Assembly (NCBI GenBank): GCA_963824395.1
Contig: CAWGPF010000005.1
Coordinates: 558,001 to 622,000, forward strand
DNA from: 13-2-20CM-66-19 sp963824395
GTDB lineage: Bacteria > Pseudomonadota > Gammaproteobacteria > Steroidobacterales > Steroidobacteraceae
DNA length: 64,000 nt
Reading direction: 5' to 3'
In this document: positions 1 through 8,490 of the stretch, piece by piece
Layout: every line of letters begins with the position of its first letter
How positions within the stretch are numbered: position 1 is the stretch's first letter
Made by a program: the position numbers and the translations under genes
The notes under the pieces: generated by a model
The model's database searches: none
What the model was told of the DNA's origin: nothing
The model's input: the letters and a program-made list of their open reading frames with translations, nothing else

Positions 1-777
1 CTTGCCGAGGGTGAACAGCAACGCGGTCACCAGCGCGCCGACCCAGACGTCGCGCCAGCGGATGGTCACATCGGGTACGTATTTGAGGATGGCCGCGATC
101 AACAGCGCGATGGCCAGAAAAGAGATCAGCACATTGGCCCCGTGCAGGACCCATGCTGGTGCCGGCAGTGTGCCGCTGAAGTAAGCATCAAAGGCCGCGA
201 TAGCCGCGCTCGCCAGCAGCGACACCAGCGACAGGAAGCCGATCGCAAGTACCATCGCGAAGGAAAACAGCCGCGATCTGATCAGACCCAGCAGGCCGTT
301 GCGCAGTCCCGGCGGCACCTCCCAGATCTTGTTGAGAGCGGACTGGAGTTCGCCGAACACGCTCGAGGCGCCAAAGAGCAGGATCAGAATGCCGATGATG
401 GAAGCTCCGTGGGCGCCCCCGGGTGTCCGGCCATAGGTGATCACCGCCTGGACGGCATGGGAGCCTTCCTCGCCCACGAGGCCCGAGACTTCATGGAGGA
501 TTGCCCGTTGTGCCGCCGGGCGGCCGAACGCGAAGGAGGTCAGGGCAATGGTCAGAATGATCAGAGGTGCCAGGGACAGCAGGGTGTAAAGCGAGAGCGA
601 GGCGGCCAGGCGCGACCCCTCGTGCGTCAGCCAGTTGCCGGCGGCGGTCTTGAGCAGCCGCCAGCTGAAAAAGGAATGGCGGCCACGACCGCCGCTGCCT
701 GCCGGTGCAATGGCGGCTGTGGACGCAGGTGCGCGGGAGGCGCGCTCCCGCAACGCTTCAGGGCTCATGCAGCGCAT
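1..777 (-). CDS. YihY/UPF0761 family inner-membrane protein, C-terminus cut off by window edge
   Basis: Read on the minus strand, the frame is open from the window edge up to a stop at 868-870. The first ATG is at 777, with a second in-frame ATG at 768. The roughly 259 visible residues show the YihY pattern: a WLTHEGSRLAASLSLYTLLS-type first helix, an FGASSVFGELQSALNKIWEV segment, and a late IRWRDVWVGALVTALLF segment, with several hydrophobic helices between. The family was once called ribonuclease BN by mistake; its members are polytopic inner-membrane proteins of unknown function. The last helix and C-terminal tail lie outside the window. The gene runs divergently from ligD. Confidence 0.85.
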   Translation of the reverse strand, partial: MRCMSPEALRERASRAPASTAAIAPAGSGGRGRHSFFSWRLLKTAAGNWLTHEGSRLAASLSLYTLLSLAPLIILTIALTSFAFGRPAAQRAILHEVSGLVGEEGSHAVQAVITYGRTPGGAHGASIIGILILLFGASSVFGELQSALNKIWEVPPGLRNGLLGLIRSRLFSFAMVLAIGFLSLVSLLASAAIAAFDAYFSGTLPAPAWVLHGANVLISFLAIALLIAAILKYVPDVTIRWRDVWVGALVTALLFTLGK

Positions 778-934
778 GATAGCGGCGAGACCGGAATCGG
801 CCGTAGGCCAAGGACCCCAAAAGGCCAGGGCGGCGCCGTCGCGCCCAATGTCAGCGCCCGTCTGATTTTAACTTCACCGCCGCGGGTGCTAGAACTGCAG
901 CATTGGTCAAGTCACAGCCAAGGGTGCAGCCCGC

Positions 935-3610
935 GTGGTGGGAAGAAAGCTGGCAAACTATCGTGCCAAGCGCGATTTCAGGAGAACGCGGGAGCCACGC
1001 GGTGCGGCGCGCGTCTCGGACGCTCCGGAGTTGCGCTACGTCATCCAGAAACATGCCGCCACGCGCCTGCACTACGACCTGCGGCTGGAGCTCGATGGGG
1101 TTTTCAAGTCCTGGGCAGTGACCCGCGGACCCTCACTCGACCCCAAGGTCAGGCGCCTGGCGGTGGAGGTGGAGGACCACCCGCTCGACTACGGAGATTT
1201 CGAGGGCACCATCCCCAAGGGTCAGTATGGGGGTGGCACCGTGCAACTCTGGGATCGCGGCTTCTGGCGCCCGGAGGGTCCGCAGTCTCCTCAGCAGATG
1301 CTCCGCCAGGGGGATCTGAAATTCATCCTGGCTGGACAGCGGCTCAAGGGCGGGTGGGTGCTGGTGCGCATGCGCAACGACCGTGAAGGTGGCAAACGCC
1401 GCAACTGGCTCCTCATCAAGCATCGCGACAGCTTCGCGAAGTCGGGCACGGATGATGTGCTGCTGAAGGACGATCGTTCTGTCGCCTCAGGCAGGCCCAT
1501 GACGGATATCACCGCGGGGCGCGGACGCAAGCCGAAACCCTTCATGCTCGGGAACGCCGCCTTCGGTGCGCACGCAATCTGGAATTCCGCCAAAGAGGAT
1601 CCTGCCCGGGAACGCGAGTCAGTGCAGGCCAGCGTGAAACGCAATCCTGGCCGAGGCGTCAAGGGACGCGTGGCAACCCGGATGCCCGAATTCGTGGCGC
1701 CGCAGTTGTGCCGACTGGTGAGTCGGCCGCCATCCGATGCGGGATGGGCACACGAAATCAAGTTCGACGGCTACCGGATCCAGGCGCGCGTGAGCGCGGG
1801 GACTGCGGAGTTGCGCACCCGCAAGGGTCTCGACTGGACCGCCAAGTTTGGTGCGATCGCAGACGCCGCCGCGCGCCTGCCTGATTGCATCCTGGATGGC
1901 GAAGTGGTTGCACTCGACCGCCATGGGGTGCCCGACTTTGCTGCTCTGCAGGCGGCACTCTCGGATGGCAACACCAGTGAGCTCATCTTTTTCGTGTTCG
2001 ATCTGCTCTTTGAAGGGAGCGAGGATCTGCGTCCGTTACCACTGGTGCAGCGCAAGGAGCGGCTGCAACGCCTGCTGGCGAAGAGTCTTAAGCACGAGAC
2101 GGTGATTCGCTATGTCGAGCACTTTACGACGCCCGGCGACAGCGTGCTGAAGTCGGCCTGCAGGATGGCACTGGAGGGCATTGTTTCCAAGAAGCTCGAT
2201 GCGCCATACCGCTCAGGGCGGGGAGATAGCTGGACCAAGGCAAAGTGTCGCGCCGGGCATGAGGTAGTGATCGGTGGATGGAGCGAGACGAACGGACGGT
2301 TCCGCTCGCTGCTCGTGGGGGTGCATCGGGGGCGACAGTTAGTCTACGTGGGGCGGGTAGGCACGGGGTACGGAGCGAGCAACGTTGCGCGCCTCCTGCC
2401 GGAGCTCAAGAGACATCGCATTCAGGAGAATCCGTTTTCGGGCGCCAATGCACCCCGGCCCCGCGGTGAGATTTATTGGGTCAAGCCTGATTTGGTGGCT
2501 GAAGTCGAGTTTGCCGGCTGGACGGAGGATGGCATGGTTAGACAAGCGGCCTTTAAGGGACTGCGCGCCGACAAACCGGCCGGGGAAGTGAAGGCAGAAC
2601 GGCCCGCGAAAGCCAAATCCGCCAAACTTGCGCTGGGCCGCGGCACTGCGCGCGGCCTGGCTCGCCGCATACCCACGGCGCGGGCTGCTAACGATCCGGC
2701 GGTGGTGATGGGCGTGTCCATCTCAAATCCCGACAAGGTGCTGTGGCCGGCGGCACGTGGCGCAGCGCCGGTCACGAAGCTGGACTTGGCGCGCTACTAC
2801 GAAGCCGTGGCTCCCTGGATGATCGAGCACGTGCGGGGCCGTCCCTGCTCCATCATCCGCGCACCCGACGGAATCCAGGGTGAACGCTTCTTCCAGCGTC
2901 ATGCGATGCCCGGGACTTCAAGTCTTTTGGAGCTCGTGACGGTTTCGGGCGATCGAAAGCCGTATCTGCAGGTTGATCGCGAGGAGGGTCTCGCGGCGCT
3001 GGCACAGGTGGCGGCGGTGGAGCTGCATCCATGGAATTGCGCGCCCGGGCGTCCGGAGGTCCCGGGGCGGTTTGTGTTTGATCTCGATCCGGCTCCGGAA
3101 CTGGAGTTCTCCGCGGTAATCGACGCGGCGCTGGAGTTGCGGGGGCGGTTGCAAGATCTGGGGCTTGCGAGTTTCTGCAAGACAACCGGTGGCAAGGGGC
3201 TGCATCTCGTGACGCCGTTTACCGTTTCCCCGCGCGACAAACTGGGCTGGCCAGAGGCGAAGGCCATCGCAAAGGAGATCTGCGTGCGGATGGCCGCGGA
3301 CAGCCCGGATAAATACCTGATCGCGATGGCAAAGAAAGCGCGCACCGGCCGCGTGTTTCTTGACTACCTGCGCAATGACCGGATGGCGACCGCAGTTGCG
3401 CCGCTTTCGCCGCGCGCGCGCGATGGCGCGCCGATCTCAATGCCTCTCACGTGGACTCAGGTCAGGCGCGGACTGGACCCGACGCAGTTCACGATCGCCA
3501 CGGGCCCCGGACTCCTGCGCCGAAGCAAAGCCTGGATCCAATATCGGGAAGCCGCGCGCCCGCTGCTCGCAGTGTCGCGAAGCTTGGCGAGGCGGCGCAA
3601 AGCGACCTAG
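935..3610 (+). CDS. ligD: Multifunctional DNA ligase D (3'-phosphoesterase, ATP-dependent ligase, primase-polymerase)
   Basis: The 891-residue product has the three LigD modules in the order phosphoesterase, ligase, polymerase. The phosphoesterase module (about 30-190) carries HAATRLHYDLRLELDGV and DYGDFEGTIPKGQYGGG. The ligase module (about 250-545) has nucleotidyl-transfer motif KFDGYR with Lys276, then DGEVV and EGIVSKK. The archaeo-eukaryotic primase-type polymerase module (about 595-875) has catalytic DLD at 716-718 and the KTTGGKGLH motif. LigD normally repairs double-strand breaks together with Ku by non-homologous end joining. No Ku gene is in this window. The start is a GTG (935), followed immediately by a second GTG. 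Confidence 0.95.
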   Translation: MVGRKLANYRAKRDFRRTREPRGAARVSDAPELRYVIQKHAATRLHYDLRLELDGVFKSWAVTRGPSLDPKVRRLAVEVEDHPLDYGDFEGTIPKGQYGGGTVQLWDRGFWRPEGPQSPQQMLRQGDLKFILAGQRLKGGWVLVRMRNDREGGKRRNWLLIKHRDSFAKSGTDDVLLKDDRSVASGRPMTDITAGRGRKPKPFMLGNAAFGAHAIWNSAKEDPARERESVQASVKRNPGRGVKGRVATRMPEFVAPQLCRLVSRPPSDAGWAHEIKFDGYRIQARVSAGTAELRTRKGLDWTAKFGAIADAAARLPDCILDGEVVALDRHGVPDFAALQAALSDGNTSELIFFVFDLLFEGSEDLRPLPLVQRKERLQRLLAKSLKHETVIRYVEHFTTPGDSVLKSACRMALEGIVSKKLDAPYRSGRGDSWTKAKCRAGHEVVIGGWSETNGRFRSLLVGVHRGRQLVYVGRVGTGYGASNVARLLPELKRHRIQENPFSGANAPRPRGEIYWVKPDLVAEVEFAGWTEDGMVRQAAFKGLRADKPAGEVKAERPAKAKSAKLALGRGTARGLARRIPTARAANDPAVVMGVSISNPDKVLWPAARGAAPVTKLDLARYYEAVAPWMIEHVRGRPCSIIRAPDGIQGERFFQRHAMPGTSSLLELVTVSGDRKPYLQVDREEGLAALAQVAAVELHPWNCAPGRPEVPGRFVFDLDPAPELEFSAVIDAALELRGRLQDLGLASFCKTTGGKGLHLVTPFTVSPRDKLGWPEAKAIAKEICVRMAADSPDKYLIAMAKKARTGRVFLDYLRNDRMATAVAPLSPRARDGAPISMPLTWTQVRRGLDPTQFTIATGPGLLRRSKAWIQYREAARPLLAVSRSLARRRKAT

Positions 3611-3707
3611 CGTTCTTGCATCAGACTCTGCGGTTGCTCAGGAATGCCAGCTGACCGCTGTTGCAATCGTTGTACTCACCGCTGGCTTATTGATGCGCGG
3701 TGCGCGG

Positions 3708-4142
3708 CTACTGCCGTTCGTCCAATTGCGGGAATACCTTATCCAGGTCGGAAGGCCCGACGGGGGTGCTTAGGTAGCGTTCAATACCTGCCTGACGTGC
3801 GAGCTCGCGGTCCGGGTGGTCGCTGCTGGCAGTTAGAGCCACTATTCTCAGTCCACGGAGCTGTGGATGCTGAGACAGCTCGAGCGCGACCTGATAGCCG
3901 TTGGCGTCCGGGAGATCAAGATTCACCATCAGGACCGTGGCGCGAAATTCAACGGCCTGGGCAAGGGCAGATGCGCCGGTATAGGCAGCGCGCGCGTCGC
4001 CGTAGCCCGTTGATCTCACCAACAGCACAAGCGCATCGGCCGCATTTGCGTCCTCATCAACGACCAGTACGCGTCGCAGGGTTGCAGGCGCGTGACGCGT
4101 CTTCTGCGAGCTCGATCCTCTAAACGTACGCGCGCCGCCCAC
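3708..4142 (-). CDS. Stand-alone receiver-domain protein with degenerate phosphorylation site
   Basis: 144 residues that are almost entirely a CheY-like receiver fold (about 23-140). VLVVDED supplies the acidic pair (about 29-31), and the conserved Thr is in VALTAS (104). The residue four before the conserved Pro78 of LDLPD, where the phospho-acceptor Asp should sit, is Asn74 (codon AAT). The conserved Lys before the later Pro is Thr126 (YLSTP). Two of the core phosphorylation residues are therefore gone, so this is probably a pseudo-receiver acting by protein contact and not by phosphorelay. No output domain is attached. It runs in the same direction as the CsbD-like gene, whose stop lies 10 nt after this gene's start. 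Confidence 0.8.
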   Translation of the reverse strand: MGGARTFRGSSSQKTRHAPATLRRVLVVDEDANAADALVLLVRSTGYGDARAAYTGASALAQAVEFRATVLMVNLDLPDANGYQVALELSQHPQLRGLRIVALTASSDHPDRELARQAGIERYLSTPVGPSDLDKVFPQLDERQ

Positions 4143-4152
4143 GAGAAGCGCC

Positions 4153-4407
4153 TCAGCGAAGACTCACCGGACGCGGGCTTTGATTGCGCGCTTCAAAGCT
4201 CCTGATCTGCAGCTGGGCTTCGTCGTCCGTGATGGCGTATGCCAGTCTAAGCGCACTCGCAAGCCGAGAACGTCGGCCGGCAATTAAGTCCAGGTTGGCG
4301 GCGGTGAGTCGCCCCCAGTTTGCATGCACCTCGCCTCGGAATTGCTGCCAGGTGGCTTCCACCAGATTCCAGTCGATCAAAAGGCTTCTCCCGACTCGGT
4401 GTGTCAC
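4153..4407 (-). CDS. CsbD-like stress-response protein
   Basis: Residues 10-75 match the CsbD pattern: an IDWNLVEATWQQFRGEVH helix, the WGRLT turn, NLDLIAGRRSRL and a last helix with DDEAQLQIRSFE. CsbD proteins are small (65-85 residues), helical, general-stress-induced and of unknown biochemical role. The open frame extends to 4764, but the extra 120 residues are low-complexity and Arg/Pro-rich. I therefore chose GTG 4407, which has AAGGAG 11 nt upstream and gives 84 residues of normal family length. A TTG a few codons later is possible. Confidence 0.75.
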   Translation of the reverse strand: MTHRVGRSLLIDWNLVEATWQQFRGEVHANWGRLTAANLDLIAGRRSRLASALRLAYAITDDEAQLQIRSFEARNQSPRPVSLR

Positions 4408-5063
4408 TAAGGCACGCGCTCCTTCGGTGGGCCGCAAAGGACCTTCAAGGACGTCATGGAGTCTCACTATTGAATCGCGCCTCGTCTCAAGAGGGTCATT
4501 GGCCCGGAGCCGTGCCCAAAGCTGGAGCGGCAGCGGAGGCGCAGGCGGCCGCGGAGCAAAACTGCGTGCGTCCAGGCGGCTGCCTCCTAAATGGGGGCAG
4601 CGCTCGGGATTTGAAAGCGCTGCCGGTACTTCGATATATCTTACGCGAAGAGGCACGATGGCGCGATCGAGGGCAGTCGTTTCGTGTACAAGAGAGTGTG
4701 GCCGCGACTGGAAGGCGCCTGGTTTAGCCTTGGCGCGAACGCCAGTTTCATTTAAGGGCTTCAATGTTCACCCCACTTGAACCGATTGGACCAGCCGCCG
4801 GAGACGAGCGCGCGATGTATTTGCTTGCGCCCGAGCGGGCGCGTCACCCGGCCGAGGTACGAGTGGTGTTCGCGCGCGAAATTCTCGCGGCTCGAATTGC
4901 ACGCGGCGGGTCGCTGGTATCTGGCAACTCCTGGGTCGTCGAACGTGCACGGGCTCCTGCGTCACAGACAAACCCGTCGCGCCAGCGCAGCCACTCACGC
5001 TTGCGCCAACGGAAAAGCGTCTCTGGGAGTTTCCTTCCTCACCAGGCAGTTGCCTGAGCGCTC
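4408..5063. other. 656-nt stretch without a supportable gene
   Basis: Open frames here on both strands have no recognisable domain, no consistent start signal, and composition typical of chance GC-rich frames. The part next to 4407 must hold the CsbD-like promoter, and the right end the promoter of the CheB-like gene. I saw no convincing palindrome or terminator. Confidence 0.5.
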
Positions 5064-5762
5064 GTGAGTACATTTCCGATCGTAGCCGTCGCCTCCTCTG
5101 CGGGGGACCTTGCGGCCGTTGCCGAGCTGGTCGCCGCAATCCCGCCTGGCTACCGTGCCGCCGTCATCATCGTCCAGCGCGTGAGTACAGGTCGCGACAA
5201 GCGCCTATTCGATGCTTTGCGGGAGAAGACGGCTCTGCCGCTGGTTAGCGTCTACCACGACGTAACCGCCTGCGCGGAGCACATCTACTTGATAACCCCA
5301 GACACGACACTCACCTTGGACGATGGTTGCATTCGGGTGACCCCCGATCCGGGCGGGCGTCAGCAGCCAGGAGATTTGTTGTTCGATTCGGTTGCAAGAG
5401 AGTGCGGAGAAGGTGCGATTGGAATTGTTCTTTCGGGCGAGGGCGCCGATGGTGCGTTAGGGGTGCGGGCCCTGGAGGCGTACGGCGGTGCCACGCTTGC
5501 CCAGTATCCTGGATCGGCGCGCTTTCCTGGCATGCCTATCAATGCGATCGAAACCGGCTGCGTGCGTTTCGTGCTGCGTCCGAACGAGATCGCGTGGCAG
5601 TGTGCGCATCTGAGTGGGCATCCGCTCCCGCCCGCAGCGGGCAGGGGCGTTTCTCGTCCTGCGCGCACGACGGTAGAACCCGTCGCGTCGGTGTATCCAG
5701 GAGGTAGATTCGGAGCCGTCAGTCCGCGGATTGGCGCATCCGCTTACGGGAATCGACAGTGA
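5064..5762 (+). CDS. CheB-like methylesterase-domain protein lacking the catalytic histidine
   Basis: Residues 5-185 follow the CheB catalytic domain. The nucleophile region is VASSAGDL (Ser12), the Asp region is VLSGEGADGALG (Asp129), and SARFPGMPINAI is the segment before the last helix. CheB removes methyl groups from chemoreceptor glutamates with a Ser-His-Asp triad. The His normally found in the VQH motif is Arg39 here (VQRVSTG, codon CGC). The last 40 residues look disordered. There is no receiver domain in front and no CheR or chemoreceptor nearby, so a role in chemotaxis is doubtful; it may be a repurposed scaffold. It starts at GTG 5064. Confidence 0.75.
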   Translation: MSTFPIVAVASSAGDLAAVAELVAAIPPGYRAAVIIVQRVSTGRDKRLFDALREKTALPLVSVYHDVTACAEHIYLITPDTTLTLDDGCIRVTPDPGGRQQPGDLLFDSVARECGEGAIGIVLSGEGADGALGVRALEAYGGATLAQYPGSARFPGMPINAIETGCVRFVLRPNEIAWQCAHLSGHPLPPAAGRGVSRPARTTVEPVASVYPGGRFGAVSPRIGASAYGNRQ

Positions 5763-5871
5763 ACGAGGCGTGCCTTTCCCCGCAATCAGGAATCGCTGGT
5801 GAACACTGGCACGAGTTCATGCGCGCACCGGGGAATTCCGGTCCGGCGCTGAACACAAGCGGGGCGGACCG

Positions 5872-6258
5872 GTGTCAATCATAGGCACCAGAGTGCTAGC
5901 GCGCGCGGAGTATGCGAGGACGCGGGAGCACCTTTGGACTCTGCGCAGCAACCTCACTCAGGCGCGTGATGCGCTCCTGCACTACAAAGCGGACCGAGTC
6001 GATCGTGATCGGCTGGAACCGGCTGCGCGGCGGGTTGATGAGCTCATGACGATGTTCGGGACCGACAGCCCCGACTACGAGCAGGGTGCGCGCTGGCTTA
6101 CTGAGATCCAAGGCGGCCTTGGCAGGGTGACGAACCCGAAGGCGGCCGAGGCCCTGGATGGAGCGCGAGCGGAAATCATCGCCCTGCTCGGGGTAATCGG
6201 TACGGCTAAGGATGCGCGGCAGCCGTTCTATCATCCGACACTGCCCGGCGGCACATGA
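5872..6258 (+). CDS. Hypothetical helical protein
   Basis: 128 residues, starting at GTG. The charged, mostly helical sequence is rich in Ala, Arg, Glu and Leu, with no signal peptide or membrane helix and no domain I recognise. The codon pattern and lack of low complexity make it more credible than the antisense frame at 5896-6234, but it could still be a chance frame. It follows the CheB-like gene by about 110 nt in the same direction. Confidence 0.4.
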   Translation: MSIIGTRVLARAEYARTREHLWTLRSNLTQARDALLHYKADRVDRDRLEPAARRVDELMTMFGTDSPDYEQGARWLTEIQGGLGRVTNPKAAEALDGARAEIIALLGVIGTAKDARQPFYHPTLPGGT

Positions 6259-6522
6259 CCCTCGTCAGGGGAGCGGGTTCAGGTTACGGCACGGTCTTTG
6301 GGTTCCGGAAGAATCAGAGCTCCCAATCGCCACCGCTGTGACCGCCGCGGTAATTGGGTCGCGCAGGCAGTGGTCAATGTCAGGGCGCAACGCGACCAGC
6401 ACAAAAGCGAGGACGGGAAGAAGGCACCGAACCGCAAGAGTCGGGAGTGACGCCGCGCCGAGCAAGCGAGCCCGTTCACCACACCCGGGGGCAGTGACGC
6501 TTCGTTCCGATTCCCAGCGGGT

Positions 6523-7281
6523 TTAGACCGTGCAGCTAGAACTTTGCCAGGCAAGGACAGGTGACAATCTGGTACTGATGATGGCGAGAGCCCACCCTTG
6601 CCACACGTACCACCGCAACCCCGCGACAAGCCGGGACTGGTCCAGGAGTGCGTCGCGCGACCCGCAGAGCCTGTGGCGGTCGGGTTTGAGTTTTCGGAGA
6701 GCATCCGCAAGGCCGACGTCTTCGATGGCGGAGACTACGCCAGCGGCATCGGCCCGCTGTTGCATTGCATTCGCCTGCGCGTCGTGGCGATCGCGGACCA
6801 TGGGCAGGTCCCGCCGGAGCTCCTCGAGCAGATGAATGATCTTGGTGGCCTTCTGTTCTGTTAGCAGGTTGACCTGCAGATCCAGGTGCGCCCGCTGCCG
6901 TTCGAGTCTCGTCTGGTAGTTCTGCGCAATCAGAATGACCGTGCTGGTAAGGAGAGCGACCGCCGTCAGGAGCCCCTCGAGCCACGCGAATCGGGGTGGA
7001 TCGAATGCGAGAAGCCCCGCGCGCGCTGCTAGGAGATTGAATCCAATCCATGCCGCGATGGATGCCCGGACCAGCACCAGGTATCCCGGACGGCCAATGA
7101 GCCGGCAGATTGCCTCGAGATGACGTCGTGAGGGGGGAGTGGCCGACCATTCGCGGCGCTGCAGCTCCACCACACTTTCAATGTTCTGGAGAACATGTTC
7201 CGGCACGCCTGCCGCTGCCGGCGCTGCACCGTCACCGGCAGACGTGGGGCTTAGCTGCTCGGGCATGAAGCGCTCAGACAC
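6523..7281 (-). CDS. DUF1003 family inner-membrane protein
   Basis: 252 residues. The core (about 60-175) has two hydrophobic helices (LVLVRASIAAWIGFNLL and LEGLLTAVALLTSTVILIA) followed by the DUF1003 signature QNYQTRLERQRAHLDLQVNL and a charged helix. The function of the family is unknown. The last 70 residues do not belong to the conserved core and may be a lineage-specific extension. A small membrane ORF stops 9 nt upstream in the same direction, so the two may be cotranscribed. Confidence 0.8.
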   Translation of the reverse strand: MSERFMPEQLSPTSAGDGAAPAAAGVPEHVLQNIESVVELQRREWSATPPSRRHLEAICRLIGRPGYLVLVRASIAAWIGFNLLAARAGLLAFDPPRFAWLEGLLTAVALLTSTVILIAQNYQTRLERQRAHLDLQVNLLTEQKATKIIHLLEELRRDLPMVRDRHDAQANAMQQRADAAGVVSAIEDVGLADALRKLKPDRHRLCGSRDALLDQSRLVAGLRWYVWQGWALAIISTRLSPVLAWQSSSCTV

Positions 7282-7290
7282 GCAAGGCTG

Positions 7291-7446
7291 CTAAAGCGTC
7301 GGGCGAATTCTGACCACAGGGCTGGAGTTCGAAGGCTGCGCATTGTTCACCCGGAGGGGACCGACCTTTGCATTGTCAACAACATGAGTCAGAGCCCAAA
7401 CGGTGATCAAACCGACCGCCACGGAGCCGGATCGCAGTGACCACAT
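7291..7446 (-). CDS. Possible small single-helix membrane protein
   Basis: 51 residues from ATG 7446, with one hydrophobic stretch (SVAVGLITVWALTHVV) and a polar tail. Its only support is the hydrophobic segment and its position directly upstream of the DUF1003 gene with a 9-nt gap. No clear ribosome binding site is visible. It may be spurious. Confidence 0.25.
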   Translation of the reverse strand: MWSLRSGSVAVGLITVWALTHVVDNAKVGPLRVNNAQPSNSSPVVRIRPTL

Positions 7447-7618
7447 ACGGCTTTGCCGCAGGTGAAGTCTGTCTTCCGCAGGGCACTCTCGCCCGGCTCT
7501 GCTGCCGAGCAAAGGCCGCGTCATCGCCAACTAGCGTAGGAATGACGGAATCCGTCTGTCGTGTGGGCAAAGCGGCTACAAATGAGGACTTCTCGCCCGC
7601 CAGCGCGCGGCCGCCTCG

Positions 7619-8326
7619 TCAGCTCAGAGGTGCGCCGAACAGGCGCCCGTGAAAGAAAAAGACCAGTGCGTAGGCAAGGATCGCCACGAGCGGGCGCACG
7701 ATCCCAATCTCGCGCAAGGCGGCGCCGAGACTGTTCCGGCCGCTGGTGATTGCAAGGAACGGGAAGTTGGATGTGGCCTGAGCAAAGCTGGACCAGCCGC
7801 TGGCAAAGCCGCGCTGGCGCTTGGCGTCGATGCTCACGGTGCCGCCCAGAGCCAGGAGAAGCAGCGAACCGAAGAGGATGAGGGACGCGAGGTCACCGTT
7901 CTCGAGCAGATGTGCCACGGCCCATAAGACTACGCCCCACAGAAATGGGTGGCGCGTGATCCGGGTCACTCCATGGATCAGTGAAGTCGCACTCGGCGCG
8001 CTTAGCTTTGACTCCATGCCGACTCCGGTCACGCTCGGTGTTGCAAGTCCGATCACCGCCAGCAGAAAGGCGATGAATACGAGTGCATACGCGAGCGGCC
8101 GCAGACTGGGCGCCGGAGCCCACAGGAAAACGGTAGAGGCATGTCGATATGCATAGATCATCCAGACGAGACCGGCGAGGGAGGCGGCTGAGAACATGCC
8201 GCGGTAGGCGCCCTCACCTAAGCGTGCCACCAGGGCATCGCGCAGACGGGTGCCGGAAACGAGAAAGTGGATGGCCAAGAAGAAGACGCTGGCGCCGAGG
8301 AGGTCATACATGTGGGTGCCCGCCAT
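7619..8326 (-). CDS. NnrU family integral membrane protein
   Basis: 235 residues with about six membrane helices. The family signature includes an N-terminal LGASVFFLAIHFLVSGT helix and the central GVTRITRHPFLWGVVLWAVAH segment with its conserved His and Pro. NnrU was named from denitrification clusters and is related to isoprenylcysteine methyltransferase-like membrane folds; its substrate is unknown. No denitrification genes are nearby. It lies downstream of the hybrid kinase on the same strand, with 164 nt between them. Confidence 0.85.
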   Translation of the reverse strand: MAGTHMYDLLGASVFFLAIHFLVSGTRLRDALVARLGEGAYRGMFSAASLAGLVWMIYAYRHASTVFLWAPAPSLRPLAYALVFIAFLLAVIGLATPSVTGVGMESKLSAPSATSLIHGVTRITRHPFLWGVVLWAVAHLLENGDLASLILFGSLLLLALGGTVSIDAKRQRGFASGWSSFAQATSNFPFLAITSGRNSLGAALREIGIVRPLVAILAYALVFFFHGRLFGAPLS

Positions 8327-8490
8327 CGTGGTGTACCGACTGGTCGACGCTGGACCATGGAATATCCGCCGCGATTAATCAAGCGCCGAGCGCTGCACGT
8401 ACCAGAACGCGCGTGCGGGCCTGCGGATGGCGGCGCCAGCGCGGACGAACGGGCGCAAGCCGGAGGAGGGAGGGGACGGAGGTCTCGAAG

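Noticed and set aside
142..1386. 414-residue + strand frame over the YihY and ligD starts
   Set aside because: Low-complexity Gln/Arg/Gly-rich product, antisense to the clear YihY-type frame and in another frame of ligD. A GC-rich shadow.
4408..4764. 120-residue N-terminal extension of the CsbD-like frame
   Set aside because: Low-complexity, no family has it, and GTG 4407 with AAGGAG gives the normal CsbD length.
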